The notes: a model not told the origin generated them from the sequence alone. A DNA stretch of 64,000 bases from Undibacterium sp. YM2 (GCF_009937975.1 NZ_AP018441.1:4712001-4776000), one strand, 5' to 3'. Positions 8,411-17,597 are shown, numbered from the stretch's first letter. Numbers and translations are program-made.

Positions 8411-9339
8411 TGTGTGTTGCAAAATGATGCTGGCACCATTTTTTTGCATCTGCATTTGTAAGTTTTCTGTAACAGGGAAATCAATTTGTTTCTTACAAAC
8501 TTGTCATAAACGCGTTGCGCACTAAACAGGATTTTCTTTTTTGAGGATGGATTAAATGATTGCGGGTTCATTTGTGTATTTGCGGGACGTTTTTTGTCAG
8601 CGGTTTAATGAGCATTGTTATTGATCCGTGCCACGTACAGTCGCGCGCATAGTTTGTAGTTTTATTTGAAATTTGCGATGCTCGCTGTATCTTTGCGCAA
8701 TCTCGGGATGGAATTTTTACTGGCATCAAACTAAACCTATTCCTACTTCTATTATTGTTGATTACTAAATCCCCTCCCCTTCAAGGGGAGGGTTAGGGTG
8801 GGGATGGGTTTCGGTTGATTAAGCTGCGATCAAATTTCATAAGACCCCATCCCCATCCCAACCTTTCCCTTGAAGGGGAAGGGAAAAACATGTGCATCTG
8901 CATGAAGTTGCGCAATTGTTCAAATCGCGAAAAAACTGGAAAAGTTTCCATTTCCAACACCCATTCCCGTGCATGCCCCAAATGGGATGCTTTCCAAAAA
9001 CTGACCAATTATGTCAATCGACTGACAAAAAATGAGATGCGCCACAAGAAATTTCGGAGCGATACCACTGGCTGATTGCTTACCTTTTTGTTAGCTATCA
9101 CCTACCTTTTGGTGATTTGTTTAGTGCCGCCCGCTGGCTTGCAAGTGGCATGCTGATTATGTAGTGTTGCGCTTCGACGGACCAGGAAACCCGTTCCTGG
9201 CGTTGCTCTCTTTATAGAATTCATCGCACTACCGGCGCTTCACCTGTCTGCACATGCACAGACATGCAGTACGCAATACAACAGGATGTGGACTACCTGC
9301 CACATGCAAATACAAAACGTACCAACCAGGAGTTCTTAC
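8411..9339. other. 929-bp intergenic region
   Basis: No convincing gene on either strand. Short frames exist (for example 8815-9075) but lack a ribosome site and protein-like composition and overlap a repeat. The region holds the family C element at 8771-8883 and presumably the promoter of the large lipoprotein gene. AT-rich sequence lies at 8440-8560. Confidence 0.6.
8771..8883. repeat. Family C inverted repeat, copy 2
   Basis: Left arm CCCTCCCCTTCAAGGGGAGG plus a G-rich tract; right arm is the complement ending TTGAAGGGGAAGGG. It is homologous to 926-1036, with a different short centre. Confidence 0.8.
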
Positions 9340-12300
9340 GTGAAAAAAATATCCAACCGCATGACGGCCATCTGCCTGGCCTCATCGCTATTATGTTTAC
9401 AACTGGCAGGCTGTGGTGGGTCCAGCAATGCTGATTCTGCACAGAACGGCGCGGGCGCGACGCCTATGGCTGCGCCACCGCAAGCTGCACCGGCAGAAGC
9501 CGCGCTGACACCTGTGACGGCGACTGCCAGTTCTGTTGAACGTGGCGACCTCTCTGCGCTGGCGGCGATAGACCATAACGACAATACGCGATGGAGCAGC
9601 GGCTTCACGGATGACCAGTATCTGACCCTGGACTTTGGCAAGACAGAGACCATTACCCGCGTGCGCATACAATGGGAAAACGCCCATGCCACGCAATATC
9701 TGTTGCAGGTGTCTGACAATAATAGTGACTGGACGACGATCAAGACCGTCGATAACAGCCAGGGTGGTGTCGAGGACCTGACGGACCTGAATGGCAAGGG
9801 CCGCTACCTGCGCGTGAAAGGTATCAAGCGTTCTACCCAGTATGGTTATTCCATCATAGAGATACAAGCTTTCTCAGGCACAGCGGTTACACAACCGGGC
9901 ACAGATCCAACCCAGCCTGGCCAGCCCAGCCAACCCGGCAACCCTGGGCAGATCGATTTGAGCAAACCTGGTGTTGCCGTCAAGCCTGTCGCAGCGACTT
10001 CTTCTGCAGTAGAAAACCAGGCCATGTCAGCCGCCATGGCAATCGATGGCAAAGCCAATACGCGCTGGGGCAGCACCTCAGAAGACGGTGCATGGATACA
10101 GTTTGACTTTGGCAGCAAGACACCCGTTGGCTATATGAAGCTGGTATGGGAAAACGCCTATGGCAAGGAATATGCACTGCGCGTATCCGACGATGGCCAG
10201 ACCTGGACGCAACTGCGTTATGTCAGTGGTGGCAAAGGCGGTACGGAAGAATTCTTTAACCTCGGTGCGAATGCCCGCTACATACGCCTGCAAGGCGTGG
10301 CCCGCGCTACCCAGTATGGTTACTCGCTGTTTGAAGTTGAATTCAAGTCACCAGGCAGCGACAACACCCTGCCAGATGCAGCGACCACCGCCTTGAAATT
10401 TCCAGCCAGCGGCAGCGGCTGGGCACCTTTGCCTGCCGCCGCAGAACCGCTGGAAAGCCTGCAATTTACCCTGCCTGACGGCACCCTGGTCACGCGCTTT
10501 GGTGCACGCGGCCTGGCACGTCATGGCCGTGAACGTGGTGAAGAGTGGAATGAAATTGGCTACGGCCCAAATGAAACTGTCGATGCTGTCACCGGCCTGC
10601 CAGTTGATAAGGGCCCGGGTAATTACCTGACCTTTGTACCGCAATACTTCAAGAACCGCACCTGGGGTTTTGAGATCATTGACAATAGCCGCGTGGCTGG
10701 TGTGACCAAGCCAACACTGACCGTCAATCAATACAATACCGTCGATTTCTTGCCGGGTGGCGTGGCCTTCTTCCGTGGTTTTGACCGCGTTGGCGTGACC
10801 GGTTATGGCTGGATGAATCCGGGTGAACTGGTCGATCGCAATGTCGCCATCTGCAAACCTGTACCCTACCCTGCCAACAACAAACTCAGCAGCCCTGATG
10901 GCGTAAATGGTGCCTGTACCTTGCGCGTGAAAGATTATCCTGGGCATAGCGACCTCGATGCAAACGGCTTCCCGAATGGCAAGAACATCCCGGCACGTCC
11001 ACTCGTCGTGGGTGACATCATTGAAGTCTCGCCATCGATGTTCTCCACGCCTGAAGGTATGGCTGCCAAGGGTGACAATGGCGGTGTACGTTATTACTCA
11101 GCCGAATGGATTTATGTGGTCGGCTCTGGTCTCAAGCCATGGTATGGCGTGCAGCCACGCTTGAACTCGGTGCCTCTGCCGGAGGATACTTTGTCGGGTG
11201 GCCAGGGTTCGGTCTCCTACAATTATTCTGACAATGGTCTGTTCATGTTCCAGCAGCCACACAATAATGCGGGTATGCAAAACATACAGCGCTTTGTTGA
11301 AGGTCGCCGCCTGGTGCATACCAACTTTACGACCGGTGACCATAATGAGAATGGTAATGACCGTTACCAGCAAGCCGTAGGTTTGCAGGGGCCGCGTTTC
11401 AACCAGTCTGCCTGTATTGCCTGCCACGTCAATAATGGCCGCAGCCCTGCGCCTACCGCCATCAACCAGCGTTTGGACAGCATGTCGGTGCGCGTAGCAG
11501 CCACCAATGCAGCAGGCCAGCAATTGCCGCATCCGCAATATGGCACGGTAGTACAGATGAATGCCTTCTCCAGCAGTGGCGTGCCGCAAAACTGGGGTAC
11601 CAATGTCAACGTCGCCGGATTTGAAACCCGCACGACCAAGCTGGCCGATGGCACCACGGTAGAATTGCGCAAACCGACACTGGCATTTGAAGGTGCCGTA
11701 CCAACCGTGTATTCGCTGCGCGCTGCACAGCCTATGATAGGCATGGGTTTGCTCGAAGCCATACCTGAAACAGACATCCTGTCCCGCGTGCGCTCTGCAC
11801 CCGATGCTGATGGTGTCGTCGGTATTGCCAACTATGTGTTTGAACCAGAGACCGGTGCAGTACGCGTAGGCCGCTTTGGCTGGAAGGCATCCAAGGCAAG
11901 CCTGCGTCATCAGACTGCGGCTGCGCTGTTGCAAGACATGGCCGTCACTTCACCAAGCTACCCTAACCGTAGCTGTACAACGGACCCGGCTGGCTGTGCT
12001 GCTGCACCTGCGCAAAAAGGTATCACCGAAGCTGACCTGCAATCCATCACCCGCTACCTGGGTCTGGTGGCCGTGCCTGCACAACGCAGCATTGCCAGTG
12101 GCTTCCCCAAAGGTGTCGCACCTATGGATGAGCATGTCGTCAATCCTCAACAAGTCAGTGCCGGTGCCAAGGTGTTCCAGAACATGCGTTGTTCAGCATG
12201 TCACACGGTAGAGATGAAAACTGGTAATGGCCATTTGCTGGCTGAATTGCGCAACCAGACCATCAAGCCATACACAGACTTGCTGCTGCATGACATGGGC

Positions 12301-12558
12301 ACAGGTCTGGCCGACAAGCTGGTAGAAGGCCAGGCCCAGGGCAATATGTGGCGCACTTCGCCACTGTGGGGCATAGGCTATACAGAGAAAGTCATGGGCA
12401 ATAACAGCAAGGTCGGCTACCTGCACGATGGCCGCGCCCGCAACCTGACCGAAGCCATACTCTGGCACGGTGGTGAAGCAGACAAGGCACGCCAGCGTTT
12501 TGAAGGCTTGTCTAAAGCAGACCGCGATGCAGTACTGGCTTTCCTGAAGTCTTTGTAA
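9340..12558 (+). CDS. Lipoprotein with two discoidin (F5/8C) domains fused to a di-haem oxidoreductase (DHOR/DUF1111-like)
   Basis: A 1072-residue exported protein. I chose the GTG at 9340: AGGAG lies just upstream and it begins a lipoprotein signal with lipobox L-A-G-C (Cys25). Two discoidin-type carbohydrate- or surface-binding domains follow (about 55-185 and 210-338), each with the pattern A-I-D-x-N-x-x-T-R-W and a Trp-rich core, separated by a Pro/Gly/Gln linker. The rest matches the di-haem thiol-oxidoreductase family, with two haem c sites: C-I-A-C-H (692-696) and C-S-A-C-H (951-955). It should be haem-loaded in the periplasm and tethered to the envelope; the electron partner and substrate are unknown. 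It stands alone with its own terminator. Confidence 0.88.
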   Translation: MKKISNRMTAICLASSLLCLQLAGCGGSSNADSAQNGAGATPMAAPPQAAPAEAALTPVTATASSVERGDLSALAAIDHNDNTRWSSGFTDDQYLTLDFGKTETITRVRIQWENAHATQYLLQVSDNNSDWTTIKTVDNSQGGVEDLTDLNGKGRYLRVKGIKRSTQYGYSIIEIQAFSGTAVTQPGTDPTQPGQPSQPGNPGQIDLSKPGVAVKPVAATSSAVENQAMSAAMAIDGKANTRWGSTSEDGAWIQFDFGSKTPVGYMKLVWENAYGKEYALRVSDDGQTWTQLRYVSGGKGGTEEFFNLGANARYIRLQGVARATQYGYSLFEVEFKSPGSDNTLPDAATTALKFPASGSGWAPLPAAAEPLESLQFTLPDGTLVTRFGARGLARHGRERGEEWNEIGYGPNETVDAVTGLPVDKGPGNYLTFVPQYFKNRTWGFEIIDNSRVAGVTKPTLTVNQYNTVDFLPGGVAFFRGFDRVGVTGYGWMNPGELVDRNVAICKPVPYPANNKLSSPDGVNGACTLRVKDYPGHSDLDANGFPNGKNIPARPLVVGDIIEVSPSMFSTPEGMAAKGDNGGVRYYSAEWIYVVGSGLKPWYGVQPRLNSVPLPEDTLSGGQGSVSYNYSDNGLFMFQQPHNNAGMQNIQRFVEGRRLVHTNFTTGDHNENGNDRYQQAVGLQGPRFNQSACIACHVNNGRSPAPTAINQRLDSMSVRVAATNAAGQQLPHPQYGTVVQMNAFSSSGVPQNWGTNVNVAGFETRTTKLADGTTVELRKPTLAFEGAVPTVYSLRAAQPMIGMGLLEAIPETDILSRVRSAPDADGVVGIANYVFEPETGAVRVGRFGWKASKASLRHQTAAALLQDMAVTSPSYPNRSCTTDPAGCAAAPAQKGITEADLQSITRYLGLVAVPAQRSIASGFPKGVAPMDEHVVNPQQVSAGAKVFQNMRCSACHTVEMKTGNGHLLAELRNQTIKPYTDLLLHDMGTGLADKLVEGQAQGNMWRTSPLWGIGYTEKVMGNNSKVGYLHDGRARNLTEAILWHGGEADKARQRFEGLSKADRDAVLAFLKSL

Positions 12559-12576
12559 TCACCTGGCACTAAAAGC

Positions 12577-12617
12577 AACGGCTGCTGAACAGATACATGT
12601 TCAACAGCCGTTTTTTT
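12577..12617 (+). terminator. Rho-independent terminator
   Basis: Long stem beginning AACGGCTG and ending CAGCCGTT, with one bulge and a loop around GATACAT, followed by seven T. It lies about 20 bp after the di-haem lipoprotein stop. Confidence 0.9.
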
Positions 12618-12677
12618 ATGCGTGCTACATTCAACACGCTTGGCAAGTCTGATGCATATCAGATGAATTACCGTCTG

Positions 12678-12950
12678 CTAAAATTTGTCTTTCTCTACAT
12701 ACCCAGCTTCTTTTAGCATCCTTAGAAGCTCCTCATTCAAAACCTCGTCCCTCATTCCCTGTGTTTTGCCAGGTCCTTTCCAGTGCCAGATAAGCTGCCC
12801 CGCCAAGCCATCAACATTGATAAACTCCAGCCTGAAAATCTGCGAAAGACGAAAATTGGTAAGTGCAGGATCTTGTTCAATCAATTCTCGAAAAATGGCA
12901 CAGGGCAATTTTCCGTTGTAAATTTCTTCAAGCATGCTCAGCTCAATCAA
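12678..12950 (-). CDS. Small hypothetical protein
   Basis: A 90-residue acidic cytosolic protein without signal or membrane segment. Composition is protein-like (charged helices, a Trp-His-Trp pair near 56-58, the motif E-E-L-L-R-M-L-K-E-A-G-Y-V at the C-terminus). A start at the inner ATG near 12935 is also possible. The sequence is more AT-rich than its neighbours and the gene stands alone between a terminator and the DipZ-like gene, which suggests an acquired orphan. I do not recognise it. Confidence 0.6.
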   Translation of the reverse strand: MIELSMLEEIYNGKLPCAIFRELIEQDPALTNFRLSQIFRLEFINVDGLAGQLIWHWKGPGKTQGMRDEVLNEELLRMLKEAGYVEKDKF

Positions 12951-13025
12951 AAAAGTTAAGTCGATTCTTTAGCTGCTTGAGTATCACATATATCCATGTA
13001 TATTTGTAAATGAACATCTGCACTC

Positions 13026-14201
13026 TCAGCCAAATGTGAAGGCAAACGCACCTGCCCCGGCATCGAGAAAGCGGATTTCAAACGTGGCTTCCCTGACCTT
13101 GCCAGACTGGCGCACCAACTGGTAAAGGCGGGCATCGCTGATGATGCCATTGCCTTCTGCATCGGTATCTGAACCATGGTCCGCACCGGGTGCATCGCCA
13201 TCTATCCTGACCTGAAAACGCACAGGCATGCCATCGGCGCGTGGGCCCAGCACCAGGTGCAGGTCACGAGCTTTAAAGCGATACACTATGCTGCCGCCTA
13301 CCTGGTTGAGGTTGGCACGTTCTGCACCCACCGTCCAGTTGCCTGCCAGGCTCCATTCATTGAGTTGCGGCATGTTCTCGGCGTAGCTGGCGTAGTCATG
13401 GGCCGCATCTTTTTTCAAACCACTGCGCGAGATAAAGTTTGATGCCTGGGCATAACCAACATAGGTTTCGCCTGAACGCAGGTTGGCCATATCCGGCCCC
13501 GCCTGTTCGGCACTGGCCGCCAGTTTTAAAGCTGTCGATGGCATAGGCTGCGCCATTGCAGGTCTGGCCCTGGAATTGCCCGCTTCCGCAAGTAAAGACT
13601 GGATGATGTTCTCGGCCTTGTCGTAATTGCCTTCACCGGCAATGCGTGCCCTGATCTGACCTTGCGCATCAACGAAATAAAAGACTGGCCAGGCATTGTT
13701 GCGAAACGCCTTCCAGATGCGATGCTCGCTATCCACTGCGACCGGATAATCAATCTTGAAGCGGCTGATCGCTTTCTGGATATTCGTGCTGTCTTTTTCA
13801 AAATCAAAGTCGGGTGTGTGTACACCTATCACGACCAGACCCTGGTCACGGTATTTCTCTGCCCAGGCACGCACATGCGGCAAGGTGCGTATGCAGTTGA
13901 TACAGGAATAATTCCAGAAATCAACCAGCACCACCTTGCCGCGCAACTGCGTCATATCCAGCGGTGCAGAATTCAACCAGGCCGATGCACCTGTCAAGGC
14001 AGGCATTTGCCCCAGCACAGGCAAATCGCTGGCGCGTGCACTACCCAGGGCTTGCTGAGCTTGTCGGGTTTTATCCCTGGCCTCGTCAGCGGCAGACCTG
14101 TTGCTGAACATAGTAATACCAAGAGCAAGCATGACGAGCGCAGCACCAGCCAGGCAGCGATGATGGCCTTGTTGAAACAGAGATTTGATGAAAAGCAGCA
14201 T
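13026..14201 (-). CDS. DipZ/TlpA-like thioredoxin-fold protein with C-terminal beta domain
   Basis: A 391-residue exported protein with an N-terminal hydrophobic anchor (about 17-33). A thioredoxin fold of the TlpA/ResA type spans about 60-210, with the redox motif W-N-Y-S-C-I-N-C (Cys100, Cys103) and the cis-Pro region N-A-W-P-V-F-Y-F. The C-terminal 150 residues (S-G-E-T-Y-V-G-Y onward) match the carbohydrate-binding-like module that follows the thioredoxin domain in DipZ proteins; the CcdA-like membrane half of full DipZ is absent. It would reduce periplasmic disulfides or peroxidised partners. It is third in an apparent operon after the hydrolase and ohr, with an 86-bp gap. Confidence 0.85.
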   Translation of the reverse strand: MLLFIKSLFQQGHHRCLAGAALVMLALGITMFSNRSAADEARDKTRQAQQALGSARASDLPVLGQMPALTGASAWLNSAPLDMTQLRGKVVLVDFWNYSCINCIRTLPHVRAWAEKYRDQGLVVIGVHTPDFDFEKDSTNIQKAISRFKIDYPVAVDSEHRIWKAFRNNAWPVFYFVDAQGQIRARIAGEGNYDKAENIIQSLLAEAGNSRARPAMAQPMPSTALKLAASAEQAGPDMANLRSGETYVGYAQASNFISRSGLKKDAAHDYASYAENMPQLNEWSLAGNWTVGAERANLNQVGGSIVYRFKARDLHLVLGPRADGMPVRFQVRIDGDAPGADHGSDTDAEGNGIISDARLYQLVRQSGKVREATFEIRFLDAGAGAFAFTFG

Positions 14202-14287
14202 GGTCTATCCTTTTTACTTTGTTGCGGGGGCATGTCAGGTTTGATGAAGCTGTATTGCACCATTGCGCCATTGTCCCGCTGATCACA

Positions 14288-14704
14288 TCAGGCCAGCGTG
14301 ACACTCACGTCGATATTGCCGCGGCTCATCTTGGAGTAAGGGCAAATCTGATGGGCCGCCGCGATCAGCTCCTGCCCCACATCGCCAGGCAAACCCGGCA
14401 GACTCACCTTGAGGCGTGCCTGCAAGAAAAAGCCACCATCCCCGGTACCCAGATCGACCTCGGCATCAACCGCAGTGCCCGCAGGCAGTACGATATTTTT
14501 TTCTTTCGCTGCCCGGCCCATCGCACCGATGAAACAGGCTGACCAGCCTGCCGCAAAAAGCTGCTCAGGATTAGTGCCCGTGCCATGGCTGCCAGGTGGC
14601 GATAATTTGATATCGAGACGACCATCGTCGCTTTTTGCTTCGCCATCGCGGCCACCGCTAGTGTGGGTTTTGCCTGTATAGAGTACGGTTTCTATCTTGC
14701 TCAT
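14288..14704 (-). CDS. ohr: Organic hydroperoxide resistance protein (Ohr, OsmC family)
   Basis: A 138-residue cytosolic thiol peroxidase that reduces organic and fatty-acid hydroperoxides. Both catalytic cysteines are visible: Cys57 in F-A-A-G-W-S-A-C-F and Cys121 in C-P-Y-S-K-M-S-R-G-N, the signature that separates Ohr from OsmC. Length is typical. It is the middle gene of a minus-strand unit, 52 bp after a hydrolase and ahead of a DipZ-like thioredoxin, and the divergent gene at 16095 encodes an OhrR-like sensor. In the family, lipoylated proteins regenerate Ohr; here a thioredoxin-fold neighbour is suggestive but lies across the membrane. Confidence 0.93.
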   Translation of the reverse strand: MSKIETVLYTGKTHTSGGRDGEAKSDDGRLDIKLSPPGSHGTGTNPEQLFAAGWSACFIGAMGRAAKEKNIVLPAGTAVDAEVDLGTGDGGFFLQARLKVSLPGLPGDVGQELIAAAHQICPYSKMSRGNIDVSVTLA

Positions 14705-14756
14705 GATGATTCCTTTAGTATGATATTGATCGTCGAAAAAATTGAATGCGCCACCA

Positions 14757-15893
14757 TTACAGATGGTCAGCGCTGATCACAGCATCAGCAAAGGCGCGAG
14801 GTGCCTCTTGTGGCAGGTTGTGGCCTATACCACCGCTGATCAGCACATGCCTGTATTTGCCGGTAAAGCGTTTTGCATAAGTGGCAGGATCAGGGTGAGG
14901 TGCACCATTGGCATCGCCTTCCATCGTGATGCTTGGTACCGTGATGGCAGGGAAGCTGGCGAGTTTTGCTTCCAGCGCTTCATATTTCGCTTCGCCATTC
15001 GCCAGACCCAGGCGCCAGCGATAATTGTGGACAGTGATAGCGACATGGTCAGGGTTGTCCAGTGCCACGGCGCTGCGGTCAAAAGTGGCATCGTCAAAGC
15101 GCCATTGTGGTGATGCGGTTTGCCAGATCAGCTTGGCGAAATCGTGGCGGTTCTTGTCGTAACCTGCGCGGCCACGCTCGGTGGCGAAATAGAACTGATA
15201 CCACCATTGCAGCTCGGCCTTGGGTGGCAAGGCTTGCTTGCCCGCCTCCTGGCTGCCGATCAGATAACCGCTGACAGCAACCAGCGCCTTGACGCGCTCA
15301 GGCCACAGCGCAGCAACAATACCTGCCGTGCGCGCACCCCAGTCATAACCGGCAAGCACAGCTTTGTCTATCTTCAGCGCATCCATCAATGCCACGACAT
15401 CAGAGGCGAGCGCCGCTGGCTCACCATTGCGTAAGGCATTGGGGTCGAGAAAGCGGGTCGTGCCATAGCCACGCAGATGCGGGACGATGACGCGATAACC
15501 TGCCTTGGTCAGCATAGGCACGACATCAACAAAGCTGTTGATGTCGTAAGGCCAACCGTGCAGCAAAATCACTACCTGGCCATTTGCCGGACCTTCTTCG
15601 ACATAACCGACATTGAGATCACCGGCATTGACTTGCTTGATGGCAGTGAAACTAGGCAAAGTCTGGCTGGGCAAGGCCTGGCTGGCCTTTGCAGCGATAC
15701 CCGGTACCGCGCTGACGGACTGTGCCAGGGTTGTTGCTGGCAGCATGAATTGCACACCGGCCACAGCCAGTGTGGCGACGGCAAGAACAAGGCGGCGCTT
15801 GCCGCCTGCGCGAATGCCCTGATCGCTCAGATTGATTTGATTGCTGTCGGTGAGATGGCTAATTCGAGCGGCGCGCTTCAGATTTTGGTGCAT
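14757..15893 (-). CDS. Exported alpha/beta hydrolase, epoxide-hydrolase-like
   Basis: A 378-residue hydrolase. An N-terminal hydrophobic segment after G-G-K-R-R (about 34-58, ending T-L-A-Q) looks like an unusually long signal peptide, so the enzyme should be periplasmic. The core has the oxyanion motif H-G-W-P (112-115), a nucleophile elbow G-Y-D-W-G (Asp184) as in epoxide hydrolases and haloalkane dehalogenases, and a catalytic His in G-I-G-H-N-L near 358. An Asp nucleophile argues against an ordinary serine esterase. It is first in the operon with ohr and the DipZ-like gene, hinting at detoxification of epoxides or oxidised lipids. The promoter faces the MarR gene and carries operator-like palindromes. 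Confidence 0.85.
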   Translation of the reverse strand: MHQNLKRAARISHLTDSNQINLSDQGIRAGGKRRLVLAVATLAVAGVQFMLPATTLAQSVSAVPGIAAKASQALPSQTLPSFTAIKQVNAGDLNVGYVEEGPANGQVVILLHGWPYDINSFVDVVPMLTKAGYRVIVPHLRGYGTTRFLDPNALRNGEPAALASDVVALMDALKIDKAVLAGYDWGARTAGIVAALWPERVKALVAVSGYLIGSQEAGKQALPPKAELQWWYQFYFATERGRAGYDKNRHDFAKLIWQTASPQWRFDDATFDRSAVALDNPDHVAITVHNYRWRLGLANGEAKYEALEAKLASFPAITVPSITMEGDANGAPHPDPATYAKRFTGKYRHVLISGGIGHNLPQEAPRAFADAVISADHL

Positions 15894-15992
15894 TTGCTTA
15901 CTCCTGTGATGGTGGTCTGGTCTTCAGTTTGGTTTTCAGCTTCAAGTAGAAGATAAAGTCGCAACTTTATCTCCTGGTAAATTCAGTAATTT

Positions 15993-16075
15993 AGTTATCG
16001 TCATAATGATTATGAAGCGAAATATATACCACTACAAAACAGTTTTCAAGTACGATAATCATTATTACGATAATT
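15993..16075. promoter_or_regulatory. Two facing operator-like palindromes (MarR/OhrR or Fur type)
   Basis: Site 1 centres on a perfect 7-1-7 palindrome, TCATAATGATTATGA (16001-16015). Site 2 has CGATAATCATTATTA (16053-16067). Over 23 bp, the reverse complement of 15993-16015 matches 16053-16075 at 19 positions, so they are two copies in opposite orientation. They lie in the divergent promoter between the hydrolase/ohr/dipZ unit and the MarR gene. Their form also fits a 7-1-7 Fur box, so the bound regulator is uncertain. Confidence 0.65.
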
Positions 16076-16094
16076 ATTTTTGTGAGAATATGAA

Positions 16095-16574
16095 ATGAGC
16101 AACAAATTGGGCAACAAATCCAGAGCTGACAAAAACACGGCAAAGCTGGGGGATTTCATGTGCTTTGCCATCTACTCCACCAACCTCGCCTATTCCCGCG
16201 TCTATAAACCCGTGCTGGAGCAACTGGGCCTGACTTACCCGCAATACGTCACCATCATCTGCCTGTGGGAAGAGGACGGTCAGACCGTCAAGGCATTGAG
16301 CGAAAAACTGTTCCTCGAACCAAGCACCATGACCCCGATGCTGAAACGCCTTGAAGCCATGGGTTATGTGAGCCGCGAGCGCGACAGCGAAGACGAACGC
16401 AGCGTGCTCGTGTCACTGACCGACGCGGGACGCGAACTGAGAGAAAAAGCATTTGACTACCGCGAAGTGACGGCCAAAGCCGCTGGCCTCGCGCCGGAAG
16501 AATTTCGCGTGCTGCAAAAAGCCATCGTCAATTTGCGCACCAACCTCATGGATGCTTACCGGCTGAACGAATAG
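16095..16574 (+). CDS. ohrR: MarR-family regulator, OhrR-like peroxide sensor
   Basis: A 159-residue repressor of the OhrR group. The N-terminal helix has M-C-F-A-I-Y-S with Cys23 at the place of the peroxide-sensing cysteine of OhrR, followed by the family sequence L-T-Y-P-Q-Y-V-T-I-I-C-L-W-E. The winged helix-turn-helix spans about 60-110 (S-T-M-T-P-M-L-K-R-L-E; wing D-E-R-S-V-L-V-S-L-T). On oxidation by organic hydroperoxide it should release the divergent ohr operon. Autoregulation is likely because two palindromes occupy the shared promoter. The symbol rests on these residues and on the linked ohr gene. Confidence 0.88.
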   Translation: MSNKLGNKSRADKNTAKLGDFMCFAIYSTNLAYSRVYKPVLEQLGLTYPQYVTIICLWEEDGQTVKALSEKLFLEPSTMTPMLKRLEAMGYVSRERDSEDERSVLVSLTDAGRELREKAFDYREVTAKAAGLAPEEFRVLQKAIVNLRTNLMDAYRLNE

Positions 16575-16675
16575 GCAGTTAGCATTCGCCGTGCAGACTG
16601 CCATTCTGCATGCGCGGCAAGACTGCTGTATAGTTTTTCACTCGCTAATTGAAGAAAATTCGTGAGGAGAAATAT

Positions 16676-17422
16676 ATGACTAGCCTGGCTGGAAAAACCG
16701 CAGTGATCACCGGCGCAGGACGCGGCTTGGGTGCCGCGCTGGCGATCTCTTTGGCAGAGGCGGGCTGTAAAGTGATTTTATGTGGCCGCAAACTTGCACA
16801 ACTAGCCGACACCGCCAGCACCATACAAAGCCTGGGACATGAAATGCCAGCATGTGTAGAAACCGATCTGGCCGATATCCACAGCGTGCAGGCCACCATC
16901 GACACGCTGAGCAAATCGCACACCCACATCGACCTGCTCATCAACAACGGCACCATGTGGCTGGAAGCCAGAGACCACGCCTACACAGCAGCCGAAGTAC
17001 TGGGCGTCATCAATTCTGCCGTCACCGGCACCTTCCTGCTGACGCAGGGCCTGTTGCCATTACTGCGATTATCAAGTGGCGCAGACATCCTCACCATAGG
17101 CTCCATCAGCGGCTTGCCAAATGCAAGGATGCAAACCGTCTCCGTCCCCTTCTACGCCGCCAAACGCGCCCAGGCCGGCCTCGCAGACGGCTTCCGGCAA
17201 ATGCTGGCAGGCACCCCCATCCGCTCCATCAGCTTACATCCACCTTACCTCGATGACGTAGCACCGCAGCAGCCAGAATGGCACGCCGTGCAAGACCGCC
17301 AGGAAGGCGAACGTGCGACCAGTAAGGACGTGGTAGATGCCGTCTTGTTCGCGCTGACCCGGCCACGGCATATTACTTTGCAGGTGATACTGGATGCGGA
17401 TGAGGGTGGGGTGTTTGGGTGA
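16676..17422 (+). CDS. SDR-family oxidoreductase with altered catalytic motif
   Basis: A 248-residue Rossmann-fold protein of short-chain dehydrogenase size. I chose the ATG at 16676 because GAGGAG lies at 16664-16669; a TTG farther upstream is less likely. The cofactor motif T-G-A-G-R-G-L-G (12-19) is intact, but the usual N-N-A-G is N-N-G-T. The active-site Tyr, four residues before Lys163, is Phe159 with a Tyr at 160 (P-F-Y-A-A-K), so normal catalysis is doubtful. It lies about 100 bp after the MarR gene on the same strand. The gene may be an SDR-derived binding protein or use shifted chemistry. Confidence 0.8.
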   Translation: MTSLAGKTAVITGAGRGLGAALAISLAEAGCKVILCGRKLAQLADTASTIQSLGHEMPACVETDLADIHSVQATIDTLSKSHTHIDLLINNGTMWLEARDHAYTAAEVLGVINSAVTGTFLLTQGLLPLLRLSSGADILTIGSISGLPNARMQTVSVPFYAAKRAQAGLADGFRQMLAGTPIRSISLHPPYLDDVAPQQPEWHAVQDRQEGERATSKDVVDAVLFALTRPRHITLQVILDADEGGVFG

Positions 17423-17597
17423 GATTAGCTTGTATCTATTGGTGAGAGACGTTATGAAATAAAGTGCTCATGTCAAAAAGCATAGGGCCTGAAAGCTCAA
17501 CACAGAGTCACAGAGAAATGCACTAGAATGATGGAAATGTATGCTGCTATATACCACCATGTTTGAGGTATTTTTTTTGGGGGGCGGGCAAGCTTGT

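Noticed and set aside
9286..9339. Upstream ATG for the di-haem lipoprotein
   Set aside because: It would put 18 polar residues before the signal peptide; the GTG at 9340 has a proper ribosome site.
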